DNA of 64,000 nucleotides, taken from contig JAEXIT010000017.1 of assembly GCA_023446155.1 (NCBI GenBank), positions 186,001-250,000 on the forward strand, written 5' to 3'. Each line of letters opens with the position of its first letter. Position 1 is the first letter of the stretch. The position numbers and the translations under genes are program-made. The notes beneath the pieces are model-generated. The model worked only from the letters and a program-made list of their open reading frames with translations, searched no databases and was not told the origin of the DNA. Origin of the DNA: Bacteroidota bacterium. Its GTDB lineage: Bacteria; Bacteroidota; Bacteroidia; Flavobacteriales; Flavobacteriaceae. Positions 18,471 to 25,917 of this stretch are shown one piece after another.

Positions 18471-18633
18471 TAATCGAAAATTCAATGTCAAATTTAGAAT
18501 TACCAATAGTAACCGACTTATAGGTTATAGTGTCATTAACCGAGATTCGTAAAAAAGGAATATTGTAATGCCTTAACCAGTCGATTACATCATTCGTCGA
18601 CAAATCATCGGGTGAACTTAAAATCAGTACCAT
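18424..18633 (-). pseudogene. Truncated ATP-grasp peptide maturase (N-terminal remnant, 69 aa)
   Basis: The frame starts MVLILSSPDDLSTNDVIDWL and continues HYNIPFLRISVND, resembling the N-terminal pre-ATP-grasp segment of Bacteroidota ATP-grasp peptide maturases of the grasp-with-spasm type, normally well over 300 residues. It stops after 69 residues, inside the start of precursor 1, and has no ATP-binding or catalytic part. Its ATG overlaps the end of the preceding gene (10 bp), a translational-coupling arrangement that suggests it was once a functional operon gene. Family assignment is from memory of the N-terminal pattern and should be checked. A free-standing small protein is the alternative. 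Confidence 0.55.
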
Positions 18634-19520
18634 TTAAATTCGGATTTAATTTTTTTTGCAAAATCAGGATCTTTTATAGGAATTTCGCCATTGCTTTTCC
18701 GGTAATGATCCGGTATGTTTTTAATACTGATCAAGCCGAAAACCTGATACCCATAATGCAAATAGGAGAGGTTGTCGTAATTTCTAAAAATCATATAGTC
18801 AATCTGATCTTTTAAATAGGCTTTCTTGTAATAGGGATAAAATAAGGTCCAATAATTATCGTAATTAGCCTTGGCCTGTAGATTGTGGATTGTAACGATC
18901 CCATAACCGTTTTGAACTAAAGCGAACGATTTAGCAGTTGGAAGATTTTGGTGTTTTTGAGTGATATGATGGAGCGTGCTGGCATTCTTGTAGAAATAGC
19001 TGGAGAGTAATTTCATATTTCTTTCTTTCTGAATGGAGTCTAAACCTGGTATTTCCGAAACATTGGCAGCGTAACTATTTACCAGTTGATCTTTCACGGC
19101 CAATTCATTTAGCTTTCGCAGGTCAATCTGTTTTTCAAAATTATTTTTCAACCATTTTGTATGACATTTGAGATACATTTTTTTAAACCATTTTGATAAA
19201 TCACCTTTCATTATGGCATTATAATACTTTTCGTCTCCAGACATATAGGCCACATTAAAACCGTATTTTTCGACTAATAGGGACAATTCCTTTTTAAAAA
19301 AAAGAATGTCGTTATGGGTAAAACTGCTATTTAATAACCTGTATTTAAAATCTGGCTCATAACCGCCGCTTTGTCCTTCCAACTTTAAAATATTTTTTTT
19401 CAGTATGGCATATTCTATTTTACTTGAAATAGAATCGTGTATAAAAACATCTCTTGTGTTTTGACTTACGGAATAGAAACAGATAAAACATAAAATGAGT
19501 GTGAAGTGTGTTTTTTTCAT
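18624..19520 (-). CDS. Secreted protein of unknown function, paired with peptide precursor 2
   Basis: A 298-residue protein with a signal peptide (about 1-19, ending YSVSQ). The mature part is helical and rich in Lys, Tyr and Asn with no recognised domain. It has the same operon position relative to precursor 2 as the 337-residue protein has to precursor 1, and shares scattered motifs with it (FFKKEL, LAVKDQL). Its stop codon overlaps the start of the ATP-grasp remnant. Family and function are unknown; conserved pairing with GG peptides points to a role in their action, sensing or self-protection. Confidence 0.7.
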   Translation of the reverse strand: MKKTHFTLILCFICFYSVSQNTRDVFIHDSISSKIEYAILKKNILKLEGQSGGYEPDFKYRLLNSSFTHNDILFFKKELSLLVEKYGFNVAYMSGDEKYYNAIMKGDLSKWFKKMYLKCHTKWLKNNFEKQIDLRKLNELAVKDQLVNSYAANVSEIPGLDSIQKERNMKLLSSYFYKNASTLHHITQKHQNLPTAKSFALVQNGYGIVTIHNLQAKANYDNYWTLFYPYYKKAYLKDQIDYMIFRNYDNLSYLHYGYQVFGLISIKNIPDHYRKSNGEIPIKDPDFAKKIKSEFKWY

Positions 19521-19533
19521 AAATTTTTAAAGT

Positions 19534-19560
19534 AATGAGACGAAATTTTTTCGTCTCATT
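19534..19560 (-). terminator. Hairpin between precursor 2 and its downstream gene
   Basis: A perfect 12-bp stem (AATGAGACGAAA / TTTCGTCTCATT) with a 3-nt loop, followed on the minus strand by a weak T-rich stretch. It sits 23 bp after the precursor stop and probably allows partial read-through, so that the peptide is made in excess over the next gene. Confidence 0.65.
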
Positions 19561-19583
19561 TTGAATGTTAATAATGCATTTTG

Positions 19584-19814
19584 TTAATCACACCAATCTT
19601 GTCCTACTTGTGTAGGTGTCGAATCGGAAAAAACATCAGTGCTTCCAACATTGTCTCCGCAGTCTTGTCTACCCATCGTACACTCTGTATCCCCGGTTGC
19701 TTCTGATTCCACTGGTCCTGATAACATATGACCACCATTGATTTTCTGTTGCGATTGTTTAAGAATTCTCGCATCTTCAAACTTTTCGAATAATTTTGAT
19801 CCAAATTTTTCCAT
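19584..19814 (-). CDS. Double-glycine leader peptide precursor 2 (76 aa)
   Basis: The product begins MEKFGSKLFEKFEDARILKQ and its amphipathic leader ends QKINGG at residues 27-28, a C39 cleavage site. The predicted core, residues 29-76, is acidic and Ser/Thr/Gly-rich with Cys45, Cys52 and Cys75 (DTEC, RQDC, QDWC). The core differs completely from precursor 1 while the leader type is the same, as expected for products of one exporter. It is followed by a hairpin and a secreted protein gene. A TACATTTG box lies about 155 bp upstream. Confidence 0.82.
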   Translation of the reverse strand: MEKFGSKLFEKFEDARILKQSQQKINGGHMLSGPVESEATGDTECTMGRQDCGDNVGSTDVFSDSTPTQVGQDWCD

Positions 19815-19968
19815 AACATATAGATTAGATTAATTAATGCTTTTTATCACCAGTTTTGAGGTACTCAGCAAAAAAAACAGGGTTTAGTTAGTCCATTAAT
19901 ATTTATTGTGAACTAGAAATTAATTCAAGAAAATAAAATAGATTGGAAGGAATAAAACTAGTTCTACC

Positions 19969-19976
19969 CAAATGTA
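19969..19976 (-). promoter_or_regulatory. -7 element upstream of precursor 2
   Basis: TACATTTG on the minus strand matches TAnnTTTG exactly. No clear -33 TTG is seen. Confidence 0.4.
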
Positions 19977-20109
19977 GGAACAGTTTTTAAGCATTTACTA
20001 AAAGAGTACTACGCAAAGACACGCAGCAAACACATAAAGACACTCAGTAATAGTGTGAAACGAAAATAAAGCTATAGATGTAGCGAAAAGAGAAGTGAGA
20101 ATAAATAAG

Positions 20110-20146
20110 AAATCCTACAAGCTGCGCTCTGCGATTTGTAGGATTT
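20110..20146 (-). terminator. Hairpin after the VKOR-thioredoxin gene
   Basis: An 11-bp perfect stem (AAATCCTACAA / TTGTAGGATTT) with a 15-nt GC-rich loop, 34 bp past the stop. The following minus-strand tract is T-rich but not a clean run. Confidence 0.55.
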
Positions 20147-20179
20147 GAAAGGTGAAATATAATGTAACGTTATCCGACT

Positions 20180-21745
20180 TTAATTCGGATTAACTAAAAT
20201 GCTGGTTCCTCGAAATTCCCCGATCATTTCATCGGCAAATAGAATAAACTCCTGTGTTTTGTATTCACTTGGATACTGATAATTATTGATAAAAGTAGCT
20301 GGAGTATACAAAATCCCGTTGGCATCACACCAGGAACGATGAGACTGAAGCAACTGTAACTTTTCCGGACTTGGATTCCCGGATTTGTGTTCCCATTCCG
20401 AAATATTTTTTTTGTCAAACCATTCCTTTAATAGGAGTAAAGCCTGTTTTGGATCACGGGAATAGGCTTCCAATACCTCCAATGCAATTTTGGTCGAAAG
20501 CGTATCGGTTTTCTCATATGGAACACTAAAAATAAATTGGATCTGGATATCCCTTCCGTGTTTTTCCAATAATGAATAATAGGCTTTAAAAGCGTCGGTA
20601 CAATAACCGCATAAAGGATTGGTCACCGCTTGAATTGTAAGAGTCGGATTGTCGGAACCAAATCGTAATTCATGATGTTGTGGAATAGGATTAGTATTCG
20701 GTAATTGCTTCTTATATAATAAGGAGGTGAAAAGGCCGTAGTTGCGTTTGAATTTAAAGAAATCCATTTCACTTTTCTTTAGGGCTATGTTTTTTTCGAT
20801 CAGCATTTTCACCTGATTTGCTCCTAAGCTTACCAATGTGATGCACAATAACGCTTTGATCCAATAGGTCGCGTTAAAGGTTAAAAGGAGTGGTGCTGTA
20901 AAAACAACGCCCATTTCCAGAAAAAGCAGTAAAGCAGTCGCCAAACAAAGGGCACACCATTCTTTTAAAACGAAAGCCTGACTGTATAATGAAAATAAAA
21001 CGGCTGGTAATGTGATTAATAAGGCAATGGAAAAGAAGGCTTTGTCGAAACCGATAAAAAGCAATAGTATCAATTGGGAAACAAAAAAGATACCGGTAGC
21101 GGTGCTTAATGAAAACAGCCCCAAAAAGCGCACCTTAGAATTGATGATAGTCGAACAACTGCCTTTTTCGTTTAAAGTACTACATAAGGTAGCTGTAATC
21201 GTGTCCCGGATACCAAGTTCTTCTTTTGTGATCAACCAGCTGATGTAAATGCCAATAAGGGTAAGCGAACCGGTGAGCGCAGTTGTCAATGAGAAAGGAT
21301 AGGCTAAAGTCAGGAGTACCAATAGGACGGCGATTCCCAATAGGATGGAAGCTTGCTTGTTTTTGACATTTGTTGGGGCGCTGTTTTTTTCTACGACAAT
21401 AACCGTTCCGGACCAAATTTTTTTAAAATCGGCATAACTGTATAGTTGTGTTTTTTTCTCTGTGCTTTTAACGGAAATCCGACTTTGGGTTTTATGGGCC
21501 GAGACAAAAACGGTTTTACCTTCTATATTGATCAAGGTTAGAAAAAACTCGGGAAGTTGTTCCAGTGCTTCAACAGGAACAGTGGCGGCTATGTTTTCAA
21601 TACCAAAATAATCGAATGTATCGGAAACCGATCGGAAACTGGGGTAATTCTCATGAGATAGCAGTTGGAGGTTCAGATCCTCTTTATTTAAGAAGTGTGA
21701 ATTTTTACTTAGAAAGTCATTAATCAAGTTTAGAAAAGAGGGCAT
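20180..21745 (-). CDS. VKOR-thioredoxin membrane oxidase with C39-like N-domain
   Basis: A 521-residue protein in three parts. Residues 1-125 resemble a C39-like domain (NLQLLSHENYPSFRSVSDTFDYFGI) without the catalytic Cys. Residues about 130-310 are a multi-helix vitamin K epoxide reductase domain with cysteine pairs near 188/198 (LCSTLNEKGSC) and 263/266 (EWCALC). Residues about 360-521 are a DsbA-like thioredoxin domain with NPLCGYC near 378. VKOR-Trx proteins make disulfides in exported proteins using quinone. The location, upstream of Cys-containing GG peptides and their exporter, suggests oxidative folding of those peptides; the C39-like domain may dock the leader. That coupling is inference. 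Confidence 0.88.
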   Translation of the reverse strand: MPSFLNLINDFLSKNSHFLNKEDLNLQLLSHENYPSFRSVSDTFDYFGIENIAATVPVEALEQLPEFFLTLINIEGKTVFVSAHKTQSRISVKSTEKKTQLYSYADFKKIWSGTVIVVEKNSAPTNVKNKQASILLGIAVLLVLLTLAYPFSLTTALTGSLTLIGIYISWLITKEELGIRDTITATLCSTLNEKGSCSTIINSKVRFLGLFSLSTATGIFFVSQLILLLFIGFDKAFFSIALLITLPAVLFSLYSQAFVLKEWCALCLATALLLFLEMGVVFTAPLLLTFNATYWIKALLCITLVSLGANQVKMLIEKNIALKKSEMDFFKFKRNYGLFTSLLYKKQLPNTNPIPQHHELRFGSDNPTLTIQAVTNPLCGYCTDAFKAYYSLLEKHGRDIQIQFIFSVPYEKTDTLSTKIALEVLEAYSRDPKQALLLLKEWFDKKNISEWEHKSGNPSPEKLQLLQSHRSWCDANGILYTPATFINNYQYPSEYKTQEFILFADEMIGEFRGTSILVNPN

Positions 21746-21782
21746 ATCGTGGTTTTTTGGTAAGAAATGTGAATTGTTTTCT

Positions 21783-21812
21783 CAAAAATCATCATAAAGT
21801 GCGTTTGTCCAA
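21783..21812 (-). promoter_or_regulatory. Promoter candidate for the VKOR-thioredoxin gene
   Basis: On the minus strand TTG is followed after 19 nt by GATTTTTG, one mismatch from TAnnTTTG. It lies 38 bp upstream of the start codon. Confidence 0.45.
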
Positions 21813-22052
21813 AATTTTAAATGTTAATTTTTTAACTTTTTTCAATTATTTATAAGCAAAAGTGACAGGAGTGTGTGTAATGTGTTTTTGTGCTGATGAT
21901 AAAAGTTTGGATGGTAAGGGGTTATTTGAGTTTTTAAATTCGGTAGTTGAAATGGAATAATTGATGTTGTGACGGATCGTTATTAACAAAGAAATGGGAA
22001 TAAATAAATAGGTTTTAAAAAATCAAAAAATGTAATATTTAAAAAAATCATA

Positions 22053-22060
22053 TACTTTTG
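22053..22060 (+). promoter_or_regulatory. -7 element of topA
   Basis: TACTTTTG matches TAnnTTTG exactly and is 19 bp upstream of the topA start. The -33 region lacks a TTG. Confidence 0.5.
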
Positions 22061-22079
22061 CGGAACAAACAGAAGAAGT

Positions 22080-24599
22080 ATGGCAAAGAATTTAGTGATT
22101 GTGGAGTCGCCTGCCAAGGCAAAAACGATAGAAAAATTTCTAGGAAAAGATTACCAGGTGGAATCAAGTTACGGACATATAGCCGACTTGCCATCAAAAG
22201 AAATCGGTGTTGATATTGATAACAATTTTAAACCGAAATATGAAGTTTCCTCCGATAAAAAGGCGGTGGTTAAAAAGCTAAAAGATCTTTCCAAGTCAGC
22301 AGAAATCGTTTGGTTGGCTTCCGATGAGGACCGCGAGGGGGAGGCCATTGCATGGCATCTGGCGGAAGAGTTAAAATTGGACCAGAACAAGACAAAACGT
22401 ATCGTTTTTCACGAAATCACTAAAACAGCTATTCAGAAAGCAATTGAGAACCCGAGAGGAATCAATTACGATCTTGTAAATGCACAGCAGGCGCGCCGTG
22501 TTTTGGATCGTCTGGTGGGGTATGAATTGTCGCCGGTACTTTGGAAAAAAGTAAAAGGCGGCCTGTCTGCGGGACGGGTACAATCGGTTTCCGTACGTTT
22601 AATCGTAGAACGCGAACGTGAAATCCAGGATTTTAAGGCTGAGGGATCCTATAGTGTTACGGCCGAATTTGCGAATGAAGTAGGGAAAACGTTTAAAGCG
22701 AAATTACCGCATAATTTTAAAACAAAACAAGAAGCCGAAAACTTCTTAAAACAAAATATTGGATCGGACTATAAGGTTTCCGATCTGGAAACAAAGCCAA
22801 CTAAGAAATCACCGGCTGCACCATTTACGACATCTACCTTACAACAGGAAGCCGCTCGGAAGCTGTATTTTCCGGTAGGTGTAACCATGATGCTGGCACA
22901 ACGACTGTATGAGGCCGGATTGATCACTTATATGAGAACGGATAGCGTAAACCTGTCGCAGGAAGCTATGACAGCTGCCGAAGCCGAAATTATCCGTTCG
23001 TATGGGAAAGAATTCAGTAAGCCGAGAAACTACGCAACCAAAACCAAAGGAGCACAGGAAGCGCACGAGGCGATCCGTCCCACGGATATGTCGTTGCATT
23101 CGGTAAATATTGATCGGGATCAGGCGCGTTTGTACGATTTGATCTGGAAGCGTACGCTGGCATCGCAGATGAGTGATGCACAGTTGGAGCGAACCAATGT
23201 GAAAATTGTAGCGAGCAACCATAAAGAAGTGTTTGGAGCGGTAGGCGAAGTATTGCTTTTTGAAGGATTCCTAAAAGTGTACCTGGAAGGAAATGACGAT
23301 GAGGAAGAAGAACAGGAAGGAATGCTGCCGGCTTTAAAAATCAACGAAAAGTTAACGAATAATTATATCACGGCGACCGAGCGTTTTTCACGTCCGCCGG
23401 CACGTTATACGGAAGCGTCACTGGTTAAAAAACTGGAAGAGTTGGGTATCGGGCGTCCGTCGACTTATGCACCGACTATTTCTACCATCATCAACAGAAA
23501 CTATGTTGAAAAAGGAAGTTTTGAAGGTCAGGAACGTAAGTATGCAATGTTAACTCTAAAAGGAGGTAAAGTTGTAGATCAGGAATTAAAAGAGAATTTT
23601 GGGTCGGATAAAGGGAAATTAGTTCCAACTGACATCGGGATGATCGTAAATGACTTCCTGGTTAAGAACTTCGAAACGATTTTAGATTATAACTTTACAG
23701 CTAAAGTGGAGCAGGATTTCGATGAGATCGCGGCCGGAAATGAAGATTGGGCAACCATGATGCGTGTTTTCTATGATCATTTCCATCCAACCGTGAAAAA
23801 TGTCGAAGAAAATGCAGAAAGAGAATCCGGAGAGCGTATCCTGGGTATGGATCCAAAATCGGGCAAGCAGGTAAGTGTTCGTTTGGGTAAATTCGGACCG
23901 ATGGCACAGATCGGAGATGTAGATGATGAAGAAAAACAATTCGCCAGTTTACGTCCGGAGCAGAATATTGGAAACATCACCTTGGAAGAAGCACTGAATT
24001 TATTTCTGTTGCCTAAAAACCTTGGTACTTATAAAGGAGAAGAAGTGGAAGTGAATAATGGTCGTTTTGGTCCGTATGTTCGTTTCGGAAGCGTGTTTAT
24101 TTCATTGCCTAAAGGTGAAGAGCCTTTGGATGTCTCATTGGAAAGAGCCGTAGAGTTGATCAAAGAAAAAGAGCAAGCCGATGCGCCAATCGGAACCTAT
24201 AAAAACGAACCGGTTCAAAAAGGAGTGGGACGTTTCGGCCCGTTTATCAAATGGAACGGTATGTTTATTAACGTGAATAAAAAGTACAATTTTGATAAAT
24301 TGTCGCAATCGGATATCGTAGCATTGATCGAAGAAAAATTGCAAAAAGATATCGATAAGGTGCTTCACAACTGGGAAGAAGAAGGTATCCGGGTTGAAAA
24401 AGCACGTTGGGGACGTTCGGTAATTCTGAAAGGGAAAGTGAAAATCGAGCTTTCGAAAGATGTGGATGCGTCGAAATTAACCTTGGATGAGGTGAAAGAG
24501 ATGATCGAGAAAAAAGCACCGGCCAAAAAAACGGCTGCCAAGAAAACAACAGCTAAAAAAGCAACGACTAAAAAAGCAACAACCGCTAAAAAGAAATAA
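22080..24599 (+). CDS. topA: DNA topoisomerase I
   Basis: An 839-residue type IA topoisomerase that relaxes negative supercoils. It has the N-terminal Toprim domain (NLVIVESPAKAKTIEKFLG, and DEDREGEAIAWH with the acidic triad), the catalytic Tyr284 in ITYMRTDSVN, and C-terminal repeats of the topoisomerase C-terminal type, which replace zinc fingers (NNGRFGPYVRFG, VGRFGPFIKWN). The end is a Lys/Ala/Thr-rich histone-like tail. The arginase-like gene starts 3 bp after its stop, so they are co-transcribed. Confidence 0.98.
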   Translation: MAKNLVIVESPAKAKTIEKFLGKDYQVESSYGHIADLPSKEIGVDIDNNFKPKYEVSSDKKAVVKKLKDLSKSAEIVWLASDEDREGEAIAWHLAEELKLDQNKTKRIVFHEITKTAIQKAIENPRGINYDLVNAQQARRVLDRLVGYELSPVLWKKVKGGLSAGRVQSVSVRLIVEREREIQDFKAEGSYSVTAEFANEVGKTFKAKLPHNFKTKQEAENFLKQNIGSDYKVSDLETKPTKKSPAAPFTTSTLQQEAARKLYFPVGVTMMLAQRLYEAGLITYMRTDSVNLSQEAMTAAEAEIIRSYGKEFSKPRNYATKTKGAQEAHEAIRPTDMSLHSVNIDRDQARLYDLIWKRTLASQMSDAQLERTNVKIVASNHKEVFGAVGEVLLFEGFLKVYLEGNDDEEEEQEGMLPALKINEKLTNNYITATERFSRPPARYTEASLVKKLEELGIGRPSTYAPTISTIINRNYVEKGSFEGQERKYAMLTLKGGKVVDQELKENFGSDKGKLVPTDIGMIVNDFLVKNFETILDYNFTAKVEQDFDEIAAGNEDWATMMRVFYDHFHPTVKNVEENAERESGERILGMDPKSGKQVSVRLGKFGPMAQIGDVDDEEKQFASLRPEQNIGNITLEEALNLFLLPKNLGTYKGEEVEVNNGRFGPYVRFGSVFISLPKGEEPLDVSLERAVELIKEKEQADAPIGTYKNEPVQKGVGRFGPFIKWNGMFINVNKKYNFDKLSQSDIVALIEEKLQKDIDKVLHNWEEEGIRVEKARWGRSVILKGKVKIELSKDVDASKLTLDEVKEMIEKKAPAKKTAAKKTTAKKATTKKATTAKKK

Positions 24600-24602
24600 G
24601 AA

Positions 24603-25754
24603 ATGGCATTTGATTATATTCAACCGGTAGATGCCGATTTTCTGGAATTTATACAGGGATTAAACGTTCAGACCTTAGGTCGGAAGGTGGTGTTCCATAC
24701 CGAAACGGAATTTCCCAATATTGAAAACGCTGCGATAGCGATTATTGGAGTGGTGGAAAACAGAGGATTTGCCGGACATAACGATACGATTGAATTAACC
24801 GCGATACGAAAAGCGTTTTACCAGCTTTATCCGGGGAACTGGGGTGCTGAAATTATCGACTTGGGGAATGTTGTTGCCGGGAGTTCTTCCGAAGATACCT
24901 ATTATGTATTGAAAACGGCAGTGACACACCTGATAAAAAACAAAGTGATTCCGGTAGTCATCGGAGGTTCTCAGGACCTGACGTATGCCATCTACAGGGC
25001 CTACGATCAGTTGGAGCAAATGGTAAACGTAGTGGCCATTGATAATCGTTTTGATTTTGGAAAAGAAGAAGTGCAATTGGCAGGTCATTCGTATCTGACG
25101 AAAATGATCGTCGAAGAGCCGAATAACCTTTTTAATTATAGTAATGTAGGGTATCAGACCTATTTTAACTCACAGGAAGAAATCGATCTGATTGAGAAAT
25201 TGTATTTTGATGCCTATCGATTAGGGGAGATTAGCAATAATTCAACCATAGCGGAACCGGTTTTTCGCGATGCCGATTTAGTCAGTTTGGATCTGACTTC
25301 GGTCAAATCGAGTGCTTCGGGTAACTTTATGCAATTTATGCCGAATGGATTTAACGGTAAAGAAATCTGTATTCTTTCCCGTTACGCCGGAATTAGTGAT
25401 AAGGTCACTTCTTTTGGTATTTTTAATCACAATAGTACCGAGTCGGAAGCGATGTTAGTTGCGCAGATTTTATGGTATTTTGTAGAAGGATATCATTATC
25501 GTTCGAAAGAATATCCATTTGGAAGTCGGGAGGAGTATTCCCGCTATATTGTGCCGTTGGAAGACGAAGAGTTGATTTTCTATAAAAGTGATAAAACGGA
25601 CAGATGGTGGATAGAAATACCCTTTTTAACAAGTTTTAACAATAAATTAAAAAGAAACACGTTATTACCTTGCACATATGAGGATTATCTGGGCGCAACC
25701 AACCATGAAATCCCGGAAAGATGGTGGAAGGCGCAACGTAAAAATATGGTTTAA
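24603..25754 (+). CDS. Arginase-like protein with degenerate metal site
   Basis: A 383-residue member of the ureohydrolase (arginase/formimidoylglutamase) fold. The three metal-binding motifs are all altered: GGDHS is GGSQD, DxHxD is DNRFD, and DxDxxDP is DLTSVKS, so the binuclear Mn site is very unlikely to form. Bacteroidota homologues are usually called formimidoylglutamase but catalysis is doubtful here. It lies between topA (3 bp) and gldK (163 bp), and a similar gene accompanies gldK in other Flavobacteriia, so a non-enzymatic role linked to gliding or T9SS is possible. That link is inference. Confidence 0.85.
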   Translation: MAFDYIQPVDADFLEFIQGLNVQTLGRKVVFHTETEFPNIENAAIAIIGVVENRGFAGHNDTIELTAIRKAFYQLYPGNWGAEIIDLGNVVAGSSSEDTYYVLKTAVTHLIKNKVIPVVIGGSQDLTYAIYRAYDQLEQMVNVVAIDNRFDFGKEEVQLAGHSYLTKMIVEEPNNLFNYSNVGYQTYFNSQEEIDLIEKLYFDAYRLGEISNNSTIAEPVFRDADLVSLDLTSVKSSASGNFMQFMPNGFNGKEICILSRYAGISDKVTSFGIFNHNSTESEAMLVAQILWYFVEGYHYRSKEYPFGSREEYSRYIVPLEDEELIFYKSDKTDRWWIEIPFLTSFNNKLKRNTLLPCTYEDYLGATNHEIPERWWKAQRKNMV

Positions 25755-25848
25755 TTAACGTGTTCGTAACGTTGAATGTTTAAAAAACGTTTATTTAAAC
25801 CCTAAATTGTGTTTTATTGTTTTTTTTAAGTTTTTTTTAATAAATTTT

Positions 25849-25879
25849 TTGTTTTTTAGAAAATAAATAAATAGGTTTA
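25849..25879 (+). promoter_or_regulatory. gldK promoter
   Basis: TTG, 20 nt, then TAGGTTTA (one mismatch from TAnnTTTG), ending 38 bp before the gldK start. Spacing is ideal. Confidence 0.55.
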
Positions 25880-25917
25880 CGCCCTTAAAAATATAAATAC
25901 TATTAACCCAAATTTAT

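Larger units (their letters stand above)
19815..20179. other. 365-bp gene-free leader upstream of precursor 2
   Basis: No reading frame or RNA gene is recognised. The stretch is AT-rich, holds a candidate -7 box at 19969-19976 and, at its right end, the hairpin ending the VKOR-thioredoxin gene. The segment around 20010-20045 is A-rich with loose AAAGACAC repeats and no clear meaning. If transcription starts at the box, precursor 2 has a leader of about 150 nt, long enough for regulation. Confidence 0.5.
21746..22079. other. 334-bp divergent intergenic region (VKOR-Trx / topA)
   Basis: It contains the minus-strand promoter candidate for the VKOR-thioredoxin gene and the plus-strand -7 box of topA. 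No further gene or repeat is recognised; the rest is AT-rich. Confidence 0.6.

Noticed and set aside
20010..20045. Loose AAAGACAC repeats
   Set aside because: Too short and irregular to support a repeat array or binding site.
17195..21745. Prophage or transposon origin of the peptide locus
   Set aside because: No integrase, transposase, terminal repeat or tRNA attachment site is present on either side.
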